Below are positions 8,132 to 16,751 of a stretch of 64,000 nt of DNA, piece by piece. The notes beneath the pieces were generated by a model. That model was not told where the DNA came from and did not search any database. It was given only the letters and a program-made list of their open reading frames with translations. This DNA is from DASRDU01 sp035560235. GTDB lineage: Bacteria; Acidobacteriota; Blastocatellia; RBC074. Position 1 is the first letter of the stretch; each line of letters begins with the position of its first letter. The translations under genes and the position numbers were made by a program. Location: NCBI GenBank assembly GCA_035560235.1, contig DATMAG010000113.1, positions 35,427 to 99,426 on the forward strand, given 5' to 3'.

Positions 8132-10645
8132 ATGAAGCGCCTGCTGGTTATCGTGTTCCTGCTGCTCATGGTCTGGTCTGTTTCCGCGCAGGAGAGCAGA
8201 CAGAGCGGTTCGCTTGAAGCGAAGACTGCGAAGCTCAAAAAGCTCGATGGATACATTCCGCTTTACTGGGATGAGCCGAACGGGAAGATGTGGATGGAAA
8301 TCTCGCGCTTCAATACAGAGTTCCTCTATCAGGTGTCGCTGCCTGCCGGGATCGGTTCGAATCCCATCGGGCTTGATCGCGGGCAACTGGGCGGCACGCA
8401 CGTGGTTTACTTCGAGCGCGTCGGGCCGAAGGTGCTGCTGATCGAACCGAACTATCGTTACCGCGCGCTCAGCAATGACGAAGCCGAACGCCGCGCCGTT
8501 GCCGATTCGTTTGCGCGCTCGGTGCTGTGGGGCTTCAAGGTTGAAGCCGCCGAGGGTGACCGCGTGCTGGTTGATGCGACGGCGTTTCTGCTGCGCGATG
8601 CGCACGGCGTGGCCGAACGGTTGCGCGGCAGCCGTCAGGGCAGCTTTCGCTTTGATGAATCGCGCAGCACCTTTTACCTGCCGCGCACGAAAGGTTTCCC
8701 GAAAAATACAGAGGTCGAAACCATCATCACGCTGGCCGGTGATGAACCCGGCGGATTGCTGCGCAACGTGACGCCGACACCGCAGTCAGTGACCGTGCGC
8801 GAGCATCATTCATTCGTCGAACTGCCCGATAACAATTACAAGCCGCGCGAATATGACCCGCGCGTCAGCGCGATGCCGCTGATGTTTTACGATTACGCCT
8901 CGCCGTTCGACACGCCGATTGAAAAGCGCTGGATTCGTCGTCATCGTCTGCAGAAGAAAGACCCGCAGGCCGCCGTCTCAGAGCCGGTGAAACCGATTGT
9001 CTATTACGTTGATAACGGCGTGCCGGAACCGATTCGCAGCGCGCTTCTGGAAGGCGCGTCGTGGTGGAATCAGGCCTTTGAAGCTGCCGGATTCAGAAAT
9101 GCCTTTCAGGTCAGAGTGCTGCCGCCCGATGCCGACCCGATGGACATTCGCTACAACATGATCAACTGGGTGCATCGTTCGACGCGCGGCTGGTCGTATG
9201 GCTCGGCGGTCACTGATCCGCGCACAGGTGAAATCATCAAGGGCAACGTCTCGCTCGGTTCGCTGCGCATTCGTCAGGATGTGCTGCTCGGCACCGGAAT
9301 GATTCCGCCCGGAACCGCGATGGGCGACAGGCGCAACCGCATGGAGGAAGAATGCGAGGCCGCGTACTCGCCCGAGGCCGATTACCTGACAGTAGCAATC
9401 GCAGGCGATCCGGCAACCGATTCAACCGCGATGGCGCTCGCCCGCATTCGTCAGTTGTCGGCGCACGAAGTCGGACACACGCTCGGTTTCGCGCATAACT
9501 TTGCGGCGAGTTCATACGGTCGCGGCTCGGTGATGGATTACCCCGCGCCCTGGGTTGAAATCAGAAACGGAAAGCTCGATCTCTCGAACGCCTACGCGGT
9601 CGGCATCGGTGAATTCGACAAGTTCGCGGTGAAGTTCGCTTACGCTGAATTTGCGCCCGGCGCGAATGAAAAGGCTGAACTCGAAAAGATCATTCAGCAG
9701 GGCCTGAGCGACGGAATGCTTTTCATTGATGACGGAGACGCGCGCGGCGTCGGCACGGCGCATCCGCTGGCGAGCGTGTGGGACAATGGTTCGGACGCCA
9801 TTGCCACGCTGCGGCACGAAATGGAAGTGCGGCGCATCGGGCTGAAGAATTTTGGCCTCGGCAGCATCGCCGCCGGTCAGCCGATCTCAGCGCTTGAAGC
9901 GAAACTGCTGCCGCTTTATCTGCATCATCGCTATCAACTGATCGCCGCCGCAAAATCGCTCGGCGGGCTGTATTTCACTTACGCAGTCAAAACCGCAACC
10001 GGCCCGAGTCCGGCGAAGTTTCGTGAGATCGTTCCGGCTGAACGTCAGCGCGAAGCGCTCAGAGCAATTCTCGACACGATCAAAGTCGAAGAACTCGCCA
10101 TTCCGCAGCACATCCTCAATCTGATCCCGCCGGTTGCAACGGGCTACGAAGGCGGCACGGCGGAGTATTTCAGCCGCCGCACCGATCCGGCTTTTGACCC
10201 GCTCGCCGCCGCGACAATTGCGGCTGATCTGGCGCTCGACGCGCTGCTTGATCCGAACCGCGCCGCGCGCCTGATTGATTTTCACGCGCAGCAGCCCGCC
10301 ACTCCCGATCTGAAGGAAGTGCTTGACGCCATCATCACCGCGACGTGGAAAGCGCCCGCGCCGCAGAACGCTTATCACAAAGCCATTCAGCAGTCGGTGC
10401 AGAGCCTGACCGTCAGAAGACTGATGGATCTGGCGAGCAATGAAAATGCCTCGCCGCTCGTGCGCGCCGAAGCTTCAGCCGCGCTGCGCAATCTGAACGG
10501 GACGCTCAAAACAACTGCCGGAACCGACGCGCATCGTCGCGCCACGCAGGAAGAGATCGAACGCTTCCTGAATCGTCCCGACGCCGTCAGACAACCGGCC
10601 CGCCCGCTGCCGACGCCGCCGGGCGATCCGATTGGCGGGAAGTAG
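8132..10645 (+). CDS. Secreted zinc-dependent metalloprotease (DUF5117/DUF4953 type)
   Basis: 837 residues with a clear signal peptide (MKRLLVIVFLLLMVWSVSAQ). The zinc site is HEVGHTLGFAH at residues 445-455, matching the metzincin pattern HExxHxxGxxH, followed by a Met-turn-like SVMDYPAPW. The N-terminal half (about 25-300) corresponds to the DUF5117/5118 region of this family and the C-terminal third to helical DUF4953-like sequence. GAAGGAGATG precedes the ATG at 8132. The protein should be exported and act on peptides outside the cytoplasm; the substrate is unknown. This family is common in Acidobacteriota and Bacteroidota. It appears to be a single-gene unit. Confidence 0.9.
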   Translation: MKRLLVIVFLLLMVWSVSAQESRQSGSLEAKTAKLKKLDGYIPLYWDEPNGKMWMEISRFNTEFLYQVSLPAGIGSNPIGLDRGQLGGTHVVYFERVGPKVLLIEPNYRYRALSNDEAERRAVADSFARSVLWGFKVEAAEGDRVLVDATAFLLRDAHGVAERLRGSRQGSFRFDESRSTFYLPRTKGFPKNTEVETIITLAGDEPGGLLRNVTPTPQSVTVREHHSFVELPDNNYKPREYDPRVSAMPLMFYDYASPFDTPIEKRWIRRHRLQKKDPQAAVSEPVKPIVYYVDNGVPEPIRSALLEGASWWNQAFEAAGFRNAFQVRVLPPDADPMDIRYNMINWVHRSTRGWSYGSAVTDPRTGEIIKGNVSLGSLRIRQDVLLGTGMIPPGTAMGDRRNRMEEECEAAYSPEADYLTVAIAGDPATDSTAMALARIRQLSAHEVGHTLGFAHNFAASSYGRGSVMDYPAPWVEIRNGKLDLSNAYAVGIGEFDKFAVKFAYAEFAPGANEKAELEKIIQQGLSDGMLFIDDGDARGVGTAHPLASVWDNGSDAIATLRHEMEVRRIGLKNFGLGSIAAGQPISALEAKLLPLYLHHRYQLIAAAKSLGGLYFTYAVKTATGPSPAKFREIVPAERQREALRAILDTIKVEELAIPQHILNLIPPVATGYEGGTAEYFSRRTDPAFDPLAAATIAADLALDALLDPNRAARLIDFHAQQPATPDLKEVLDAIITATWKAPAPQNAYHKAIQQSVQSLTVRRLMDLASNENASPLVRAEASAALRNLNGTLKTTAGTDAHRRATQEEIERFLNRPDAVRQPARPLPTPPGDPIGGK

Positions 10646-10750
10646 TGATAAGATTGCTTCCGGACAGTCAGCCGTTGGAAACAGGGTTGTCAGAGATGGA
10701 CGATTTACGAATTGTCCCTGTGGCGTGATCCGTTATTGAGGAGAATGGCG

Positions 10751-10987
10751 ATGGAGACCAGAACAATTGATGTACACGAGAACCAGATCAACTTTGCAGA
10801 ACTGCTCTCGCTGGTGACATCCGGTACTGAGGTCGTATTTACTGAAGGTGATACTCCGCTCGCGCGTCTCATCCCGGTTGAGAGAAAGGAGAAGTCGCGT
10901 ATTGCCGGGCTTCACGCTGGTGCGATTCAAACCACAGCAGATTTCGACGAGCCGTTGCCTGAAGACTTCTGGGCAGGAACGCAATGA
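10751..10987 (+). CDS. Phd/YefM-type antitoxin
   Basis: 78 residues. Two in-frame ATGs exist at 10745 and 10751; the second is spaced properly (7 bases) from GAGGAG at 10738-10743. The N terminus (TIDVHENQINFAELLSLVTSGTEVVFTEGDTPLARLIPV) is the DNA-binding part of a Phd/YefM antitoxin, and the acidic C-terminal tail (DFDEPLPEDFW) is the toxin-wrapping part of VapB-like partners. It overlaps the PIN toxin reading frame by ATGA, the usual coupled arrangement. The family normally represses its own operon. The partner toxin is frameshifted here, so the antitoxin may be an orphan. Confidence 0.88.
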   Translation: METRTIDVHENQINFAELLSLVTSGTEVVFTEGDTPLARLIPVERKEKSRIAGLHAGAIQTTADFDEPLPEDFWAGTQ

Positions 10988-11369
10988 AAATACTTCTCGA
11001 TACACACACCTTTATCTGGTGGGACAGTGCGCCTCACAAACTGTCGCCCGGGCGCTGGCGGCTTGTCAGAATCAGGCAAATACTCTGTTTCTCAGTGTCG
11101 TAAGTGTCTGGGAAATGCAGATCAAACTGCAACTGGGAAGACTGCAGCTTCGGCTGCCTCTGGCCGGGATCATCAAAAATCAGCAGATGCAGAATGGGAT
11201 TCAGATTCTCCTGGTCAGGCTTACTCACGTGCTGGCATTGCAGACTCTGCCTCTTTATCACAGTGATCCGTTTGATCGCCTGCTGATTGCGCAGGCAATA
11301 GTCGGAAAGGCAAAACTGGTCAGTGCCGATACTGCTTTCCCGCAGTACCCGGTTAGCCTGATCTGGTAA
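10984..11369 (+). pseudogene. PIN-domain toxin (VapC-like), frameshifted
   Basis: The frame opening at the ATG at 10984 encodes MKILLDTHTFIWWDSAPHKLSP, the standard N terminus of a PIN toxin, then meets a stop at 11101 after a frame change. The rest of the family continues in the next frame from about 11050: NTLFLSVVSVWEMQIK, then HSDPFDRLLIAQA and KLVSADTAFPQYP, ending at 11369. A single base lost in the CCCGGG run at 11047-11052 explains everything. With that base restored the protein would be about 128 residues and carry the usual acidic residues (first Asp in LDTH, Glu in SVWE, Asp in SDPFD). This is either a real inactivating mutation, a sequencing error in a homopolymer, or, less likely, programmed frameshifting. 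Confidence 0.85.
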
Positions 11370-11553
11370 TTTATGCTCACCTTGCCGCCAGTCATCTGAC
11401 GGTCATCTGCTGAAGTTCATCAGAGACGCCGAAGCGTGGAAGGCCGCAGGCCTGAGCATCAGGGCTTGCGGGAAGTTCCCGTTCGTGACAGAGTGGCGCT
11501 CCTGATCTGCCACTCATTTCAAACATCACCATCATCAGAGAGGAAGGGAAACG

Positions 11554-11850
11554 ATGCTTGTTCACACAGTCTTTTTCTGGCTCGACCCGAAACTGAAGCC
11601 CGAACAGGTTGCGGAATTTGAAGAGCGGCTGAACCGGCTGCCGACGATCAGCGCAGTGAAATACGGCTTCACCGGTCGGCCCTCGTCCACCAGTCGCCCG
11701 ATCATTGACCGGACTTATTCATACGGCCTGACGCTCGTGTTTGAAAACCTGGCGAAACACGACGAGTATCAGGTTGATCCGCTGCATCAGGAGTTCGTCG
11801 AAAAATGCAGTTCAATGTGGCTCAAGGTGACGATCTACGATTTTGAATAA
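11554..11850 (+). CDS. Dabb (stress-responsive A/B barrel) family protein
   Basis: 98 residues, the typical length of a single Dabb ferredoxin-like domain. The N terminus MLVHTVFFWLDPKLKPEQVAEF and the later YSYGLTLVFENLAKHDEYQVDPLHQEFVEK are hallmark stretches of the family. GAGAGGAAGGG precedes the ATG at 11554. Members form dimeric barrels; some bind or convert small aromatic molecules, but most bacterial ones have no assigned reaction. It stands alone between a toxin-antitoxin remnant and a shared terminator. Confidence 0.9.
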   Translation: MLVHTVFFWLDPKLKPEQVAEFEERLNRLPTISAVKYGFTGRPSSTSRPIIDRTYSYGLTLVFENLAKHDEYQVDPLHQEFVEKCSSMWLKVTIYDFE

Positions 11851-11876
11851 GGGGCGAAAAGGCAGCGCCTGAAAAA

Positions 11877-11906
11877 GAAGGAGCGGCTCTCGCGGGCCGC
11901 TCCTTC
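11877..11906. terminator. Rho-independent terminator between convergent genes
   Basis: Perfect 11-base stem, GAAGGAGCGGC at 11877-11887 pairing with 11896-11906, and an 8-base loop. Read on the minus strand it is followed by TTTTTC, so it mainly ends the TonB-receptor transcript; on the plus strand the following GATTTTG is a weaker tail for the Dabb gene. Confidence 0.85.
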
Positions 11907-11931
11907 GATTTTGACGATCATCTGCGTCAGG

Positions 11932-14900
11932 CTAAAACTCCACACGCATGCCGAACTGAATCCAGCGGCTGCCGACAGTACGGCTCGGGGGAGTGAACTG
12001 TGAGGTAATCACGCCGAACGCTCGCGGGTTGGTCAGATCGAGTGAGGGGTTGGCGAAGTCCACCTTGTTGAAGATATTGAAGAAGTCAAAGGCGAAGGTT
12101 ACGTTTACGCCATTTTCTCCTCCGATATTGGTCTTCTTGCCCAGGGACATGTCCAGATTCCAGCGCGGCAGGCCACGCAACGGATTGGCGCGCCCGGCGC
12201 GTCCGTCAGTGCTGACGTTGACGCGGCGGAAGCTGTTGTAAACCTGCTCGGGATTCTTGAACAGGTTCAGTTCCGAGCCGCGATTTGAAGCTGCGCCATT
12301 GACTCCGATGTTGTTTGAGCCGCTGACCCCTTTCTCGACGCTGTTGCCGAATGAGCCTGGATCAGTTGTCGGAATCGCGCCGGACGTGAAGCCCAGGAAG
12401 AGCGACCCGCCCCAGACCCCCGCACCCTGATTGACGGTCAGGGGATCACCGCTCTGTGCGGTGAAGATCCCGGACGTGTACCATCCGCCAAACAGCTTGT
12501 TCAGGAAACCGTTCGAGAGATTGAATCGCCTGCCCCTGCCGAACGGCAGTTCGTAATAGCCGGTGACGTTGAGCAGATGATTGATGTCGAACGGCGAAGG
12601 GCCGTACTCAGCGTCGAGATCGAAGTTATTGGCCATCACGCTGGCCGCGTTCTGAATTGCACCGAGCTGATCGAGCGAACGCGAGAAGGTGTAATTCACA
12701 GTGTAGAGCGAGCCTTGCGAGAAGCGTTTCTGCAGGGTCACAAAGGCTGCGTTGTAATTTGAGCGGCCTGTGCTGGAACGCAAAAAGAGCGTCTGCGCCA
12801 GATAGTTGTTGAAAGGAGCCAGGCCGCCCCGCAGCCTTTGCTGGTCTATCGTCAGGAAAATATTGTTGAGGTTCCCATTGATGATATTGGTTGACTGCGC
12901 CGCGGCCAGACCTGCCGTGCAGGCATTCGCCGCTGTGCCCGAGCAAATCGGAGTCCCGCGCAACTGATTTTCAAACCAGGGCTGGGCAGTAACATTCGCG
13001 GCTGCCGTGCCGCCGCGAATCTGTCTGGCAAGCGCATCGAAGGCCTGGGCGAAAGTTGTGTTCGAGGCCGTGTCGAGGAAGTTGTACGGAACCTGACCAA
13101 AGCTCATGCTCTGCGGCAGTTTGTCCGCGTAACGTCCGACATAACCAACTTCGAGCAGCATGTTGTGTGGCAGTTCGCGCTGCCAGGTCAGATCAATCGA
13201 GTGGTTTTCGCCGACCTGGATCTTCGGGTCAACCTGGAAGGACAAGACTTCAGGGAAGAGAACCAGGTCACGTGCGGCATAGGGTGGCCCCGCGGCGCCA
13301 GGGCGAATGCCCCAGAAGGGAGAGACCGGAATGGACTGCTGCGGCACGACCGGCAGCGGAATCGTTCCGTCAACCCCGACACGAAAGCCGTTGACGACGA
13401 CATTGCTGCTGCTGCTGTTGCAGCCTGCGCCGCCCGTGCCCGTCGCGTTGCAGAGCGGGCCGGTGACATTGATCGTCTGACCGAAAGCCACCCCCAGCGT
13501 CGGAATGATGACGCTCTGCACAGTGTTCTGCCGGTCGAAGACCAGACTGTAACCGCCACGAATGACCGTCTTGCGCTCGCCGAAAAGTCTGTTCAGCAGC
13601 TTGTTGCCGGAACCCGGTGTCCACGCGACTGCCACGCGCGGGCCGATGTTGTTCCAGTCAATGTCGAAGACATCACGCTTCGCCTCGTTCACCGGCAGAA
13701 AGGCAATCTTCGGGTTGAAGATTCGGCCCTGAGCCGCAGCCTCTTTTCTTTGTCTCAGGTATTCACGTGCGGTCTGCACCTGAAGCGTCGTGCCATCAAC
13801 CTGTACGGTCTGACGACCGAGTTTTTCCTTCGGCGGCGTCTGCCAGCCGTAATTGAGTCCGTAAGTCAGCGTCAGTGACGGGCGGAAGCGCCAGACATCC
13901 TGAAAGTAAAATTCGGGCGCCCACAGTTTCGTATCAGCCACCAGCACTTCGCCAAAGGGCAGGGGCTTGAAACTGGCATCGCGGACAGCCAGCACGCTGA
14001 TGTTGTCAATCAGACCCAGCGTCGAAGCGAAGAGTCGGTTCCACTGTTGTACGTCACCAGAGGCCAGGCAGTTGGTTGTAACTCCACCGCCGCAGGTGCG
14101 CGGACGATTCGCGTTGGAAATCGTCACCCCGCCGCCGAGGTCTGAATCAATCTGTGCGACCAGCGCGCCCAGGCTGCCGACCACTTTGTCATCGCGCGTA
14201 TGGCCGGTTGGCAGATAACGGATGTGAGAGCCGAACGTCATGGTGTGACTGCTCTTCGTCCAGGTCAGATCGGCGTTGTACTGGAAGATTCTGTTATCGC
14301 TGGTCTGCACGCGGGCCACCTGAGTGCCGACATCAATCGGCTCACTGAGCAGGCTCTGCGTGCCGCCAATCGCTCCGAGATCAAGCGCAATCGGGCCAGC
14401 CGATGTATTGGTGCCTGGAATGGCGAGTTTGGCGGCTGAAGTATTTGGCCGCTGGCGATCTGTCGCAGTGCGATTTCTGACCCAGCCAAAACGGAACTCG
14501 GCAATCAGACTGCTCGTCAGACTGCCGGTGACGCCGGTGCTGACCATGTTCTGGCGCAGTGGAAACTTCTCCAGACTCTGAGCATTGCCGCCCTCGATTG
14601 AAAGGAGCGTGGAGCCGTTGTTGATTTCGCCGAAGTAACGAAAGGCGGCATCGTAGCGCCATTTTTCAGTGATGTTGTAATCCACGCGGGCATTGTAATA
14701 GTTGTTGGTCAGCGGATTGCCCACGTTGCCGCGATAACCGATGGTGTTAAGTCCGTCGCCTGAACTCGGATCATTGCCTGCCGGGAGCTTTGACCACAGG
14801 GCAGAAATCGAAGGACTGAGGCCAAGTCCGCGCGGATCGCAGGGCTGATCTCCGGCTGGCCCGCACAAGGTGGAGGTTGCCAGCGGGTAGGAAACAATGT

Positions 14901-15927
14901 TGCCTGCCGCGTCACGGAAACGCAGAATGCCCTGCCTCAGCGTGTCAGTCGGCACCAGTCGCGTGAACTCGGTGTTGCGGGGGAAGCGACGGCCTTCGTA
15001 GTTGAGGAAGAAGAAGGCCCTGTCTTTCCACGGATAGATCGGACCGCCGAACCGGAAACCGAAACGGTTATCCTTGAGTTCCGGTTCCTGAAGCTTGTGC
15101 CGCCTGACCGGATCAGTCACGGTCTGCGCAACGGTGCGCTTGTTGGTCCACGTCGCGGCATTGAGCGCATCATTCTGGTGATACCAGTATGTCGCGCCGT
15201 GAAATTTGCTTTCGCCGCGGCGACTGAGGACGGAAACCTGTCCGCCTGCGCCGCGCCCGAATGAAGCATTCGGATTGGAGACACCAGCGCGGAACTCCTC
15301 GACCCCGTCAATTGGCAACTGCATGAAGGTTCCGGTTCCGCCGACCGAATTATTCGTCACATCAATGCCATCCAGCAGGAAGGTACTCTGATCGGCGCGT
15401 GAACCGGCCACTTCACCGGTTGGCGTCGAGGTCGGCTGATAACGAATCAGTTCATTGGCCTGCCGTGTCAGGGCCGGGAGCAATGGCATAACCCGGCCTG
15501 GAATCACATTGCCGACTGTCGAATTCGTCGTTTGCAGTTCAGCCACTGCGCCGGCTGTGATCTCGACGACCTGCTGCACTTCGCCGACTTCCAGCGTCAC
15601 ATTGAAAGTGTAGGATTTGGAGACGTCGATTTTGACGGCAGAGACACTGGCTTTGCGAAATCCTTTGGCGGTGACTGTGATGTTGTATTCACCGGGCAGC
15701 ACGGTCGGGAAGTTGTACTGACCGGATTCATTGGTGACCTGCCTGGTGGTCTGACCGGTGGCAGTATTGAGCAGTTCAACTTCTGCACCGGGCATTGCCG
15801 CGCCGGTATTGTCAGTCACGGTTCCCACGATGACACTGGTGGTCGCCGTCTGAGCGAATGCCTGGTTCGCGGTCAGTAATTGCAGAACTGCAAACATCAG
15901 CAGCAGGACAGGGAAACGGAAACGCAT
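11932..15927 (-). CDS. Oar-like TonB-dependent receptor with carboxypeptidase-regulatory domain
   Basis: 1331 residues. Signal peptide MRFRFPVLLLMFAVLQLL...AFAQ, then a carboxypeptidase-regulatory-like beta domain (VGTVTDNTGAAMPGAEVELLNTATG, residues about 33-115), a plug domain (roughly 120-230, including FLLDGIDVTNNSVGG), and a very long outer-membrane barrel ending in a C-terminal aromatic residue (WIQFGMRVEF). This size and order match the Oar-like receptors that are expanded in Acidobacteriota. The role is TonB-driven uptake of a large ligand or surface display; the ligand cannot be predicted. ATG at 15927 follows AAAGGAGG. Stand-alone gene; the upstream stretch 15928-16214 shows no recognisable gene or operator. 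Confidence 0.93.
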   Translation of the reverse strand: MRFRFPVLLLMFAVLQLLTANQAFAQTATTSVIVGTVTDNTGAAMPGAEVELLNTATGQTTRQVTNESGQYNFPTVLPGEYNITVTAKGFRKASVSAVKIDVSKSYTFNVTLEVGEVQQVVEITAGAVAELQTTNSTVGNVIPGRVMPLLPALTRQANELIRYQPTSTPTGEVAGSRADQSTFLLDGIDVTNNSVGGTGTFMQLPIDGVEEFRAGVSNPNASFGRGAGGQVSVLSRRGESKFHGATYWYHQNDALNAATWTNKRTVAQTVTDPVRRHKLQEPELKDNRFGFRFGGPIYPWKDRAFFFLNYEGRRFPRNTEFTRLVPTDTLRQGILRFRDAAGNIVSYPLATSTLCGPAGDQPCDPRGLGLSPSISALWSKLPAGNDPSSGDGLNTIGYRGNVGNPLTNNYYNARVDYNITEKWRYDAAFRYFGEINNGSTLLSIEGGNAQSLEKFPLRQNMVSTGVTGSLTSSLIAEFRFGWVRNRTATDRQRPNTSAAKLAIPGTNTSAGPIALDLGAIGGTQSLLSEPIDVGTQVARVQTSDNRIFQYNADLTWTKSSHTMTFGSHIRYLPTGHTRDDKVVGSLGALVAQIDSDLGGGVTISNANRPRTCGGGVTTNCLASGDVQQWNRLFASTLGLIDNISVLAVRDASFKPLPFGEVLVADTKLWAPEFYFQDVWRFRPSLTLTYGLNYGWQTPPKEKLGRQTVQVDGTTLQVQTAREYLRQRKEAAAQGRIFNPKIAFLPVNEAKRDVFDIDWNNIGPRVAVAWTPGSGNKLLNRLFGERKTVIRGGYSLVFDRQNTVQSVIIPTLGVAFGQTINVTGPLCNATGTGGAGCNSSSSNVVVNGFRVGVDGTIPLPVVPQQSIPVSPFWGIRPGAAGPPYAARDLVLFPEVLSFQVDPKIQVGENHSIDLTWQRELPHNMLLEVGYVGRYADKLPQSMSFGQVPYNFLDTASNTTFAQAFDALARQIRGGTAAANVTAQPWFENQLRGTPICSGTAANACTAGLAAAQSTNIINGNLNNIFLTIDQQRLRGGLAPFNNYLAQTLFLRSSTGRSNYNAAFVTLQKRFSQGSLYTVNYTFSRSLDQLGAIQNAASVMANNFDLDAEYGPSPFDINHLLNVTGYYELPFGRGRRFNLSNGFLNKLFGGWYTSGIFTAQSGDPLTVNQGAGVWGGSLFLGFTSGAIPTTDPGSFGNSVEKGVSGSNNIGVNGAASNRGSELNLFKNPEQVYNSFRRVNVSTDGRAGRANPLRGLPRWNLDMSLGKKTNIGGENGVNVTFAFDFFNIFNKVDFANPSLDLTNPRAFGVITSQFTPPSRTVGSRWIQFGMRVEF

Positions 15928-16214
15928 GGGGGCCTCCTTTACAGTATTGAATGAGCAGGTTAAGCAATCAGAGCGACAATGCGTTACGCCGGTGATGACC
16001 GGGTCAGGAAAATAAGACCAGTTTCAGCAAAGCCTGTCTCACTTGCTGTCAGGCGACGGTGACAGGTGATGAATTACTTTATGAATTAATCTGCTTGAGG
16101 AAGGTATTACTTCAGCCCGTCAGAACGCCGCAATGGTATAACAATCACTGGAAAAGCATCAAGCCTGATTGAGAAGTCGGAGGAAGCAGGACAAAAAAAT
16201 GGATCGGGTCTGAT

Positions 16215-16745
16215 TCAGCGCTCCTCGCGGATGATGGCGTAAATCAGCTCATCGAACGTCTGCCCGTCCCTGGTGACGGCTTTGCGGTGGCGGGCTTCGA
16301 ACTGGTATCCGGCCTTTTCCAGCACGCGCATGGAAGCGGAGTTGTATTCAAAGACTCCGGCGTAAATGCGGCACAGATCGTAAGTGGCAAAGGCGTACTC
16401 GGTCACCAGGCGCACGGCTTCGGTGACGATGCCGCGCCCGTGATACTGCTCGCCGAGCCAGTAGCCGATTTCAGCCGAGCGGCGATAGATGTCGTCCTTC
16501 AGAATCAGGCCGATGCCGCCGACGGCCTGACCGTCAACGACTATGGCCAGCGAGAGGTTCGCTTTCTGCTGACTGGCGTGCTGAATCCACCAGCGGGCAT
16601 CTTCCATTGTGTACGGCCAGGGGAAACCGTCGCGCAGGTTGCGCGAAATGTTGCGGTTGTTGGCGTGGCGAACGAGCGACTCCTCGTCGCCCGGCATCCA
16701 GCGGCGGAGGGTGAAAATGCTGCCTTTGAGTTCGATCACGGGCAA
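16215..16745 (-). CDS. GNAT N-acetyltransferase, RimJ/RimL type
   Basis: 176 residues. The pattern FTLRRWMPGDEESLVRHANN at the start, the acetyl-CoA loop with IGYWLGEQYHGRGIVTEAVRLVTEYAF, and LCRIYAGVFEYNSASMRVLEKAGYQFE near the C terminus are diagnostic of the RimJ/RimL group, which acetylates protein N termini or small amines using acetyl-CoA. ATG at 16745 lies 6 bases after the stop of the upstream Ser/Thr kinase, so both are probably one operon, but no functional link is evident. The actual substrate is not predictable. Confidence 0.92.
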   Translation of the reverse strand: MPVIELKGSIFTLRRWMPGDEESLVRHANNRNISRNLRDGFPWPYTMEDARWWIQHASQQKANLSLAIVVDGQAVGGIGLILKDDIYRRSAEIGYWLGEQYHGRGIVTEAVRLVTEYAFATYDLCRIYAGVFEYNSASMRVLEKAGYQFEARHRKAVTRDGQTFDELIYAIIREER

Positions 16746-16751
16746 TGCTTT

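Noticed and set aside
10984..11100. Short 39-codon protein from the broken PIN frame as a real gene
   Set aside because: It is only the N terminus of the toxin cut by a frameshift, with the remainder in the next frame.
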